Below are positions 1 to 6,282 of a stretch of 10,025 nucleotides of DNA, in pieces. Below the pieces are notes generated by a model. It was not told where the DNA came from. It was given only the letters and a program-made list of their open reading frames with translations, and made no database searches. The first letter of the stretch is position 1, and every line of letters begins with the position of its first letter. This DNA comes from Actinomycetota bacterium. Lineage in GTDB: Bacteria; Actinomycetota; Thermoleophilia; Gaiellales; Gaiellaceae. The stretch is from positions 1-10,025 of the forward strand of contig JACDBY010000310.1 in the NCBI GenBank assembly GCA_013694685.1. The letters run 5' to 3'. A program made the translations under genes and the position numbers.

Positions 1-70
1 CCCCTACGACGACCCCCACTCGTTCCCAAAGCCGTACCTGCCCGACGACGAGCCGGTCGCGGCCGACTAG
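1..70 (+). CDS. C-terminal end of an unidentified upstream gene (partial)
   Basis: An open frame enters from the left edge, reading from base 2 and ending in TAG at 68-70. It encodes 22 residues, starting PYDDPHSFPKPYLP and ending in a short acidic tail. The stop lies 10 bases before the ATG of the HdrB/SdhE-like gene, so the two are probably in one operon. Partners of such proteins are often iron-sulfur or flavoprotein subunits of succinate dehydrogenase or heterodisulfide-reductase-like complexes. The visible tail is too short and too low in information to assign a family. The partner idea is inference from position only. Confidence 0.5.
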   Translation, partial: PYDDPHSFPKPYLPDDEPVAAD

Positions 71-80
71 GTTTCCCCAC

Positions 81-962
81 ATGAAGCAGGTGGCCTACTA
101 CAAGGGGTGTCTCGCGAGCCTGTCCGCGAAGGAGCTCGACACCTCGACGCGCGCGCTCGCACCCAGGGTCGGCTACGAGCTCCTGGAGCTCGACTCGGTC
201 ACCTGCTGCGGCGCCGGCGACATCCACGAGGCGGAGCCCGACTACTACCTCCACCTCAACGCGCGGATCCTCTCCTACGCCGCTGCGACGGGGGCCGACA
301 CGCTGATGACGGTCTGCAACGTCTGCACGCTCAACCTGCGGCAGGCTAACCACCAGCTCCTGAACGACTCCGACCTGCGCGACCGCGTCAACGAGAACCT
401 CGAGCGCGTCGGCGCCCCGCGGTACGACACCGACGTCGACTGCGTCCACTTCCTCTGGCTCGTCGCCGGCGAGAGCTTCCACAAGCTGCAGGACGTCGCG
501 CACAAGGGTCTGCGCGGTCTCAAGATCGCGCCGTTCTACGGGTGCCAGATCCTGCGACCGTCCAAGCTCATGGGGTTCGAGGACCCGGACAAGCCCGATT
601 CGCTCGAGCGGATCATCACCGCCTGTGGGGGAGAGCCAATCGACTACCCCGCGAAGATCAAGTGCTGCGGCTTCCCGATCATCCAGGCACGCGAAGATAC
701 GGCGCTCGGAGAGTTGATCCAGCCGATCGAGCAGGCGAAAGAAGCCGGTGCCGACGCGATCGTGACGCCGTGCCCGCTCTGCCACCTTTCGCTGGACGCC
801 TGGCAGTCGAAGCTGAAGAAGCAGACCGGCAAGGACTTCCAGATGCCCATCCTGCATCTCTCCCAGCTCATCGGCGTCGCCGCGGGGCTCGCCGACTCCG
901 AGCTCCGCTTCCGGCGCCACGTGGTGTCGATGGAGCCGGTGCTGGAGAAGTTGGCTCTGTAG
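81..962 (+). CDS. HdrB/SdhE-like protein with two CCG cysteine domains
   Basis: This 293-residue protein has two copies of the cysteine-rich CCG domain found in heterodisulfide reductase subunit B and in the SdhE/MfrE subunit of non-classical succinate dehydrogenases and fumarate reductases. Copy 1 has C10 (YYKGC), C42-C43 (TCCGAGD) and C79/C82 (CNVC). Copy 2 has C155 (FYGCQ), C195-C196 (KCCGFP) and C231/C234 (CPLC). In characterised relatives these cysteines hold unusual iron-sulfur clusters that pass electrons to a disulfide or a quinone. There is no signal peptide or clear membrane helix, so it should be a soluble or peripheral cytoplasmic subunit. Length matches the family (about 290-300). 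ATG is preceded only by a weak AGG at 70-72. The exact partner complex cannot be read from this window; HdrB of a soluble Hdr-like complex and SdhE are both possible. Confidence 0.85.
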   Translation: MKQVAYYKGCLASLSAKELDTSTRALAPRVGYELLELDSVTCCGAGDIHEAEPDYYLHLNARILSYAAATGADTLMTVCNVCTLNLRQANHQLLNDSDLRDRVNENLERVGAPRYDTDVDCVHFLWLVAGESFHKLQDVAHKGLRGLKIAPFYGCQILRPSKLMGFEDPDKPDSLERIITACGGEPIDYPAKIKCCGFPIIQAREDTALGELIQPIEQAKEAGADAIVTPCPLCHLSLDAWQSKLKKQTGKDFQMPILHLSQLIGVAAGLADSELRFRRHVVSMEPVLEKLAL

Positions 963-967
963 GGCAC

Positions 968-989
968 GTGTCTGGCTGACGCCAGCCAC
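968..989. repeat. Imperfect 9-bp palindrome, copy 1
   Basis: GTGTCTGGC (968-976), loop TGAC, then GCCAGCCAC (981-989). The arms are complementary except at one position. It lies 5 bases after the stop of the HdrB/SdhE-like gene and shares its left arm exactly with copy 2 at 1007-1028. With a 4-base loop it could form a hairpin in RNA, but no T-run follows, so it is not a standard intrinsic terminator. It is best described as a short REP-like interspersed palindrome. Confidence 0.6.
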
Positions 990-1006
990 GAAGTGGCCCC
1001 GGATCG

Positions 1007-1028
1007 GTGTCTGGCTTCAGCGAGACAC
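1007..1028. repeat. Imperfect 9-bp palindrome, copy 2
   Basis: GTGTCTGGC (1007-1015), loop TTCA, then GCGAGACAC (1020-1028). The arms have one mismatch, at a different position from copy 1, and one extra flanking pair (G1006/C1029). The left arm is identical to that of copy 1, and the first ten bases GTGTCTGGCT recur 39 bases apart. The copy contains the first candidate GTG start of the metallophosphoesterase frame. The apparent first residues of that protein may therefore be repeat sequence rather than true coding sequence. Confidence 0.6.
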
Positions 1029-1867
1029 CTGCTCTCTACAGTGCTGCGGTGCTCACGCTGCTGATCGTCATTCTCGCGTTCGCTGCCGGTCTCATTGCGT
1101 ACGGGTGGTTCGAGGCCGGGTGGTTGCGAACGCGCGTGCTCGACGTGCGCCTCGACGGGCTGCCGGAGGCACTCGACGGGCTGCGGATCGGCCATCTCTC
1201 CGACTTCCATCTCGGCGCGCCGCTCTCGCGGGGGAATGGCGCGAGCGCGCGGGCGGTGGACTGGGTCGTCGAGAGGCAGCCCGACCTCGTTTGCGTCACC
1301 GGCGATCTCGTCTCGCACCCCCGCGGCGAGCCGCGGCTGCGCGAGTTGCTGTCACGCCTCGAGCGGCCGTTCGTCGTCCTCGGAAACCACGACGTCGCGG
1401 TCACGCGCGACCCCTTCTCCCGGGCGGCCGAGCTCCAAGACCTCGAGCGTGCCCGGCTCCTCCGGGACGAGCTCGAGACGATCGAGCTGCGCGGCCGGCC
1501 GATTGCGATCGTGGGCGTCGACCCCGAGAGCTATCGCGGGCGGTTTGCGAAGCCCCACGCGCGGCTCGAGCCGGGGGCCGCGTTACGGATCCTCCTCTGC
1601 CACTTCCCGGGGATCGTCCGAGGGATCCCGACCGGGTCGTTCGATCTGATCCTCGCGGGGCATCTCCATGCGGGTCAGATCTGCCTTCCCTTCCCCGGCA
1701 AGCGCGTCGCGCTCGCCCATCCGCGGGAACGTCTCGTCGCGGGTCTCTACCGCACGCCCGCCGGGTCGATGCACGTCTCGCCCGGCACCGGGACGACCTT
1801 CGTGCCGCTGCGGTTCTTCGCCCGCCCCGAGGTGACGGAGCTGGTCTTGCGACGGGCTCTAGACTGA
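1007..1867 (+). CDS. Membrane-anchored metallophosphoesterase (calcineurin-like, YkuE type)
   Basis: This 286-residue protein carries the five metal-binding blocks of calcineurin-like phosphoesterases: DFH (D66, H68), GD (D100), GNHD (N127, H128), H199 and GHLH (H219, H221). They would hold two divalent metals for phosphoester hydrolysis. Residues 13-33 form one hydrophobic segment, giving a membrane anchor, as in YkuE-like enzymes; the substrate is not predictable. The start is uncertain. GTG at 1007 lies inside a palindromic repeat and has no Shine-Dalgarno. GTG at 1049 (residue 15, just before the hydrophobic segment) would give 272 residues and is a credible alternative. The stop is 3 bases before the Gls24-family gene, so the genes are probably co-transcribed. 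Confidence 0.85.
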   Translation: MSGFSETPALYSAAVLTLLIVILAFAAGLIAYGWFEAGWLRTRVLDVRLDGLPEALDGLRIGHLSDFHLGAPLSRGNGASARAVDWVVERQPDLVCVTGDLVSHPRGEPRLRELLSRLERPFVVLGNHDVAVTRDPFSRAAELQDLERARLLRDELETIELRGRPIAIVGVDPESYRGRFAKPHARLEPGAALRILLCHFPGIVRGIPTGSFDLILAGHLHAGQICLPFPGKRVALAHPRERLVAGLYRTPAGSMHVSPGTGTTFVPLRFFARPEVTELVLRRALD

Positions 1868-1870
1868 GGC

Positions 1871-2158
1871 GTGGTGGACGCTGTCATCGCTCATGACGTG
1901 CTCGCCTCGTATGCGGCGGATGGCGCGCGCGATGTCCAGGGTGTCCGGAACCTCGTCGAAGGGGCGCGGCGCCACCACGGCGTCCGCGTGACCGAGGCGG
2001 ACGGCGCGTTCGCGCTGGAGGTGCATGTCTGCCTCGCCTGGGGAGCCCGCGCGCCCGAGGTCGGTACTTCCGTGCAGCGACGCGTGGCCGAGTACGTGGC
2101 GCGCACCGCCAAGCTGCCTAAGGTCGCCGTCGACGTCATTGTCGCAGCGGTCGCCTGA
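1871..2158 (+). CDS. Small Asp23/Gls24 family protein
   Basis: This 95-residue protein resembles the single-domain Asp23/Gls24 (DUF322) family. It has an amphipathic N-terminal part with GVRNLVEG (24-31), a strand-like EVHVCLAWG (50-58) and the family-type end with VQRRVAEYV (68-76) and a hydrophobic VAVDVIVAAV strand. Members are soluble proteins linked to the cell envelope and alkaline or envelope stress in Gram-positive bacteria; their biochemical role is unknown. It is shorter than the usual 110-140 residues because it lacks an N-terminal extension. GTG start at 1871, preceded by GAGG directly at the start codon. It sits 3 bases after the metallophosphoesterase and 1 base before the next gene, which suggests a shared transcript. 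The family call rests on pattern resemblance. Confidence 0.7.
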   Translation: MVDAVIAHDVLASYAADGARDVQGVRNLVEGARRHHGVRVTEADGAFALEVHVCLAWGARAPEVGTSVQRRVAEYVARTAKLPKVAVDVIVAAVA

Positions 2159-2159
2159 C

Positions 2160-2780
2160 ATGCGCGCAGGCGTCTCAGGTCTCACCCGTGGCACCGTCCG
2201 CTCGGCCCCTGCCGTCTGCCAGGACTGCGTGTGGTGGCAGTCGCGCGGGAACCGCACCGCGTCGAAGGAGCGGTGGATGGAGCGGGCAGAGGAGGACTGG
2301 GGAGAGTGGGGAACGCTCTACCTCGACGAGGGCGGGCGTCACCTCGGCTCGCTGCAGTACGGCCCGTCTCACCTCTTTCCCCGCGCGGCCGACCTCCCCG
2401 CGGGTCCCGCCTCGGACGATGCGGTGCTCGTCACGTGCTCCTATCTCGCCAGCGGGGCCGCGGAGTGGGCCGAGAAGTCGCTGCTCCTCGCAGCGATCGG
2501 AGAGTCGCGCGACCGAGGCGCCGGCGCGCTCGAGGCGTTCGCATACCGCTATCCGGAGAATGAGACGATCGAGGAGCGCTTCCTCGTCCATCGCACCGTC
2601 TTCCCACGCGATTTCCTCGATGAGTTCGGGTTCACGACCGTCCGCGCCCAAGGGCGAGTCGAGCTCTGCCGGCTCGAGCTCGGCGGGCTCGCGCCGGTCG
2701 AGGAGGGCCGGCGGGCCAAGGTGTTGCGCGTCGTGCAGGAGGCTTTCACCCCCGCGCCTGCACCCGTGCCCGGCCCGTGA
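2160..2780 (+). CDS. GNAT-like acetyltransferase-type protein with an N-terminal CxxCVWW motif
   Basis: I start this gene at ATG 2160, giving 206 residues. The same frame stays open upstream but runs inside the Gls24 gene, so those codons are not credible. Near the N-terminus is C20-x2-C23-V-W25-W26. This resembles the cysteine/aromatic leader seen in some actinobacterial proteins annotated as GNAT N-acetyltransferases. The middle (88-131) fits a GNAT beta strand and CoA-side helix, but the usual Q/RxxGxG/A loop is poorly kept. The segment with FLDEFGFTTV (152-161) matches the late GNAT motif. It ends in a proline-rich tail (APAPVPGP). The acyl acceptor is unknown and acetyl-CoA binding is not assured. 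The start lies 1 base after the Gls24 stop. The stop lies 4 bases from the converging asd gene. Confidence 0.65.
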   Translation: MRAGVSGLTRGTVRSAPAVCQDCVWWQSRGNRTASKERWMERAEEDWGEWGTLYLDEGGRHLGSLQYGPSHLFPRAADLPAGPASDDAVLVTCSYLASGAAEWAEKSLLLAAIGESRDRGAGALEAFAYRYPENETIEERFLVHRTVFPRDFLDEFGFTTVRAQGRVELCRLELGGLAPVEEGRRAKVLRVVQEAFTPAPAPVPGP

Positions 2781-2784
2781 CGAT

Positions 2785-3753
2785 CTAGACGCGGACGGAG
2801 ACGCCGGCCAGCAGGAGCTCTGCGATCTGGATCGCGTTCAGGGCTGCGCCCTTCCGCAGGTTGTCGCACGAGAGGTAGAGCGCGAGGCCGTTCTCCGTCG
2901 CCTGGTCGCGTCGGATACGCCCGACGAGCACGTCGTCGGAGCCTGCCGCTGACCGCGGTGTCGGCACCTCCGGAAGGTCGAGCACACGCAGGCCGGGCGC
3001 ACCGCGGAGGAGTTCGGCGGCGTCCTCGGCGGCGAGCGCTGACTCGAGCTCGACCCACACGGCCTCGGAATGACCGATCATCACGGGCACGCGGACGCAG
3101 GTGGCGGAGATCGGCAGCTGAGGCAGCTCGAGGATCTTTCGCGTCTCTGCCCGAAGCTTCGCCTCCTCGTCCGACTCGTCGCCCTCCCAGGTCCAGTCCA
3201 TCGTGAGGTCGTGCTCGCCCGGGGGCTCGTATCCGAGCGTGGTCATCCGCTGGGCACCCGCGCCGGAGACCGACTGGTACGTCGAAACATGCACGCGCGC
3301 GAGGCCGGCCTCGTCATGGAGCGGCTTCAGCACGCACGTGAGCGGGATCGTGCAGCAATTCGGGTTCGCGACGATGCGGTCGCCGTCGAGGGCCTCCACG
3401 GCACGCGCACCGTTCACTTCCGGGACGACGAGTGGATAGCCGTCGACGAGCCGGTAGGTCGACGACTTGTCGACGCAGATCGCTCCGGCGCGAGCCGCGA
3501 CGGGCACGAGCGCGCGGCTTGCGGTGGTTCCGACTGAGAACAGGAAGAGATCGACGTCGCCTGCGCCGAGTGCCTCGTGCGTTGCCTCCTCGACGACGAG
3601 CCCGTCGCCACCGAACGGCAGCTTAGAGCCCGCCGAACGGGCCGAGGCGAACGCGCGGACATGCTCGTAGCCCCGTTCTGCGAGGAGGGCGAGTGTGACG
3701 GTACCGACGGCACCCGTCGCCCCGACCACACCGATCCGTACTTCCGTGTCCAT
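2785..3753 (-). CDS. asd: Aspartate-semialdehyde dehydrogenase
   Basis: This enzyme reduces aspartyl phosphate to aspartate semialdehyde with NADPH, the branch point to lysine/diaminopimelate, threonine and methionine. The 322 residues show the Rossmann start GVVGATGAVG (8-17), the active-site block NPNCCTIPL (catalytic cysteine C133 by alignment to NCST), YQSVSGAG (Q160), the substrate arginine in CVRVPV (R221), the catalytic histidine in GHSEAV (H228) and the C-terminal DNLRKGAALNAIQI. Between about 173 and 205 an acidic stretch (MDWTWEGDESDEEAK) replaces the usual Phe-Pro-His / Pro-His-Ile segment. The protein is slightly shorter than the common 330-350. ATG start with a weak GAG upstream. 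It lies 40 bases after recR, with no visible terminator between them, so it is probably the last gene of the dnaX-recR operon. Confidence 0.96.
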   Translation of the reverse strand: MDTEVRIGVVGATGAVGTVTLALLAERGYEHVRAFASARSAGSKLPFGGDGLVVEEATHEALGAGDVDLFLFSVGTTASRALVPVAARAGAICVDKSSTYRLVDGYPLVVPEVNGARAVEALDGDRIVANPNCCTIPLTCVLKPLHDEAGLARVHVSTYQSVSGAGAQRMTTLGYEPPGEHDLTMDWTWEGDESDEEAKLRAETRKILELPQLPISATCVRVPVMIGHSEAVWVELESALAAEDAAELLRGAPGLRVLDLPEVPTPRSAAGSDDVLVGRIRRDQATENGLALYLSCDNLRKGAALNAIQIAELLLAGVSVRV

Positions 3754-3793
3754 CGCTCTGTGTTCTAGCCGACGCCCGGAAGTCCCTGCGCGC

Positions 3794-4381
3794 CTACGCG
3801 GGTCGGCGACCGACGAGTGCTCGCCCCAGCGTCACCTCGTCGGCGTACTCGAGGTCGCCACCGACCGGAAGGCCGCTCGCGAGGCGTGTGACCGCGACCC
3901 GGTCGCGGAGCCGGTCGGCGAGGTAGGCGGCGGTCGCCTCGCCCGTCATCGTGGGATTCGTCGCGAGCACGACCTCCTCGACGCCGTTCTGAACGCGATC
4001 GACGAGCAGGCTGATCCGCAGGTCGCCCGGGTCGACACCGTCGAGCGGTGAAAGTGCACCTCCGAGCACGTGGTAGAGACCACGGTACTCGTGCGTCCGC
4101 TCCAACGAGAGGACGTCGACCGGTTGCTCGACGACGCAGATCACCGTCCGATCGCGACGCGGGTCGGAGCAGACCGCACAGAGCTCCTCCTCGGTCAGGT
4201 TGCCGCACTCCCGGCAGGGACGCACGCGCTCCTTCACGTCGGCGATCGCGAGCCCGATCGCGTTCGCCTCGTCCGCCGGCGCCGCGAGCAGGTGGAAGGC
4301 TAGCCGCTGTGCGGTTCGCGTGCCGATGCCCGGCAGGCGCGTGAGCTGCGCGACAAGATTGTCGACCGCGGGACTCAGCAC
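3794..4381 (-). CDS. recR: Recombination mediator protein RecR
   Basis: RecR works with RecO (and RecF) to load RecA on single-stranded DNA at gaps and stalled forks. The 195 residues have the standard order: helix-hairpin-helix around LTRLPGIGTRTAQRLAFHLL (13-32); a four-cysteine zinc finger C56, C59, C68, C71; a Toprim domain with VVEQPVDVLSLE (83-94), YHVLGGALSPLDG (103-115) and ATNPTMTGEATAAYL (140-154); and the C-terminal ASGLPVGGDLEYAD and DEVTLGRAL. Length is normal. The start is GTG at 4379-4381, which lies 9 bases after the ligase stop; a G-rich GGAGGCGGGGG sits inside the end of the ligase gene. All family residues are present, so I expect a functional protein. Confidence 0.97.
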   Translation of the reverse strand: MLSPAVDNLVAQLTRLPGIGTRTAQRLAFHLLAAPADEANAIGLAIADVKERVRPCRECGNLTEEELCAVCSDPRRDRTVICVVEQPVDVLSLERTHEYRGLYHVLGGALSPLDGVDPGDLRISLLVDRVQNGVEEVVLATNPTMTGEATAAYLADRLRDRVAVTRLASGLPVGGDLEYADEVTLGRALVGRRPA

Positions 4382-4390
4382 GCCGTCACG

Positions 4391-5929
4391 TTATCCCCCG
4401 CCTCCGGACGGGCCCTCTGGGCCACCGTCGCGGATCGTGCGCACGGTGTCGACGGTGTCGGCGTCGGCCGCGGACTTGTCGGGCCGGTACCCCTTCACGC
4501 GCGCGAACCGGAGCGCGAGACCGCCCGGGTAGCGCGCGCTCGACTGGACACCATCGAAGGCGATCTCGACGACGAGCTTTGGCCGCACGTGGACGACGTG
4601 CCCATCGCGTTCGGTCGCGAGCGTGAGCAGATGCTCGGTCTGCCAGGCGAGCATCGCGTCCGTCATCCCCTTGAACGTCTTGCCGAGCATCACGAAGTCG
4701 CCGCTCACGGGATCACGCGCGCCGAGGTGGAGGTTGCTGAGCTTTCCCTGCCGTCTCCCGTGGCCCCATTCGGCGGCGAGGACGACGAGGTCGAGGGTGC
4801 GTGCGGGCTTGACCTTGAGCCATCCGCCGCCGCGGCGACCGGCCTCGTAGAGGCCGTCGAGCGACTTCACCATCACGCCCTCGTGGCCCTGGGCCAGCGC
4901 CTCCTCGAGGAAGCGATCCGCGGCCACCGGATCGTCGGTGACGAGGCGCGCGGGTCGAAGGGACGCCGGGACGAACGCCTCGAGCGCCGCAATCCTCTCG
5001 GCCGAGGGCCGGTCGAGCAGGTCCTCGTCCTCGACCCGCAGGCAGTCGAACAGGAAGACGCTCAGCGGCATGGCGTCGCCGTCACCATTCGCCGAGCCGA
5101 AGCGGCCCATCGTCTCCTGGAACGGATGGGGCCGGCCGTCCGGCCGGAGAGCAATGACCTCGCCGTCGAGGATCGCGGATCCGACGGGTAGCGCGCGGAT
5201 CGCCGCGACGACCTCCGGAAGGCGGGCGGTGACCTCGGCGAGGCTCCGGGTGTACGCGCGGACGTCGTCGCCCTGCCGGTGGATCTGGAGTCGTGCGCCG
5301 TCGAGCTTCCATTCGACGGCCGCCGGCCCGGCGGTCACGAGCGCCTCCCGGACGGTCGTCGCCGTCTTTGCCAGCATCGGCAGCACCGGCTGGAAGAGCT
5401 CGAGCCGGAACGTGGCCAGGCCTTCGAGCCCGTCTGCGATCGCGGCCTCCGCGACCCGGTCGAGGCCACCGGCGAGCATCGTCGCCCGACGCACGTCTCG
5501 GGCGGGAACCTCTGCCGCGCGAGCCACCGCCTCGATCATCACCCCCTGGAGCGCACCCTGCCGCAGCTCGCCGTGCAGCAGGCCCCGGACGAACCGCTGC
5601 TCGGCCTCGGTGGCGCGGCGGAAGAGCGACTCGAGCTCCCGTCGCCGCGTCCCCTGCGAGCCGGCTCCCGCGGCAGCGCCGATACGCTCGAGCGCATCGG
5701 CCACCTCGTGCAGGTCGAGTGTCGGCTCGGTCGCGGGGGGCGGAAGGTCGCGGAGCGCGGCATAGCCCACCCCGAGCCGCTCGAGCGTCCCGGCGAGGAA
5801 CCCGACCGCGATCGCGACCTCCTGTGGTCGCAACTCGCCGAGCGTGGACGCGAGCGCCTCGATCTTCCCCGAGCGCGCGCTCGTCGAGGCGACGGTCTCG
5901 GAGGTGCGGGCGAGGTCGGCGAGGAGCAC
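4391..5929 (-). CDS. lig: ATP-dependent DNA ligase (LigB/archaeal-like)
   Basis: This enzyme seals 5'-phosphate/3'-hydroxyl nicks using ATP. The 512 residues contain an N-terminal DNA-binding domain (about 1-180; [15 protein letters not shown] at 117-131) and a nucleotidyltransferase core. Motif I is [13 protein letters not shown] with catalytic lysine K208; motif III is LDGEVIAL (254-261); IIIa is FLFDCL; motif IV is EGVMVKS (350-356); motif V is WLKVKP (370-375). An OB domain follows to about 480. Length and layout match mycobacterial LigB-type and archaeal ligases. There is no polymerase or nuclease domain of the LigD kind. The C-terminus ends in a glycine-rich tail. GTG start with no clear Shine-Dalgarno; I keep it because [10 protein letters not shown] matches the usual family N-terminus. 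It is placed between ybaB and recR, which suggests a repair or recombination role beside the essential NAD-dependent LigA expected elsewhere. Confidence 0.95.
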   Translation of the reverse strand: MLLADLARTSETVASTSARSGKIEALASTLGELRPQEVAIAVGFLAGTLERLGVGYAALRDLPPPATEPTLDLHEVADALERIGAAAGAGSQGTRRRELESLFRRATEAEQRFVRGLLHGELRQGALQGVMIEAVARAAEVPARDVRRATMLAGGLDRVAEAAIADGLEGLATFRLELFQPVLPMLAKTATTVREALVTAGPAAVEWKLDGARLQIHRQGDDVRAYTRSLAEVTARLPEVVAAIRALPVGSAILDGEVIALRPDGRPHPFQETMGRFGSANGDGDAMPLSVFLFDCLRVEDEDLLDRPSAERIAALEAFVPASLRPARLVTDDPVAADRFLEEALAQGHEGVMVKSLDGLYEAGRRGGGWLKVKPARTLDLVVLAAEWGHGRRQGKLSNLHLGARDPVSGDFVMLGKTFKGMTDAMLAWQTEHLLTLATERDGHVVHVRPKLVVEIAFDGVQSSARYPGGLALRFARVKGYRPDKSAADADTVDTVRTIRDGGPEGPSGGGG

Positions 5930-5952
5930 AGGCGCGGGCGTGCGTGCTCGAG

Positions 5953-6282
5953 CTACGCGCCGGGGAAGCCCGGGAGACCCAAGCCGCCCAGGTCGGGCAT
6001 CTGGCTCTTGAGCTTCGCCTCGACCTGCTGTGTCGCCGCGCGAAGCGCCTCGTTCGCAGCGGCCAGCACCATGTCGGCGAGGAGCTCGGGATCGTCCGGG
6101 TCGACGGCGCGAGGATCGATCGCGATCTCGACGAGCTCACCGGCGCCGTTTGCCTTGACGGTCACCATGCCGCCACCGGCGGATGCCTCGGAGACTTCGG
6201 TCTTGGCCTCCTCCTGTGCGCGCGCCATCTGCTCCTGCATCTCGCGCGCCTGCTTCATCAGGGCATTCATATCGAGCTTCAT
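5953..6282 (-). CDS. ebfC: YbaB/EbfC family nucleoid-associated protein
   Basis: This small DNA-binding protein is found next to dnaX and recR in many bacteria. The 109 residues begin with a helix [19 protein letters not shown] (1-19), continue with the beta region [21 protein letters not shown] (37-57) and the family block [18 protein letters not shown] (63-80), and end with a glycine-rich tail. Relatives form dimers shaped like tweezers that bind DNA. They are linked to nucleoid structure and recombination repair, but their exact role is unsettled. Its ATG overlaps the dnaX TGA by 4 bases (ATGA), and a strong ribosome binding site lies in the end of dnaX, so the two are probably translationally coupled. 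The ligase follows 23 bases later. Confidence 0.95.
   Translation of the reverse strand: MKLDMNALMKQAREMQEQMARAQEEAKTEVSEASAGGGMVTVKANGAGELVEIAIDPRAVDPDDPELLADMVLAAANEALRAATQQVEAKLKSQMPDLGGLGLPGFPGA

Noticed and set aside
2025..2159. N-terminal extension of the GNAT-like frame
   Set aside because: These 45 codons lie inside the Gls24 gene in another frame and are low-complexity Ser/Pro/Arg sequence. ATG 2160 fits the gene packing.
2760..2800. Bidirectional terminator between the converging GNAT-like and asd genes
   Set aside because: Only 4 bases separate the stops, and I see no stable hairpin with flanking T-runs.
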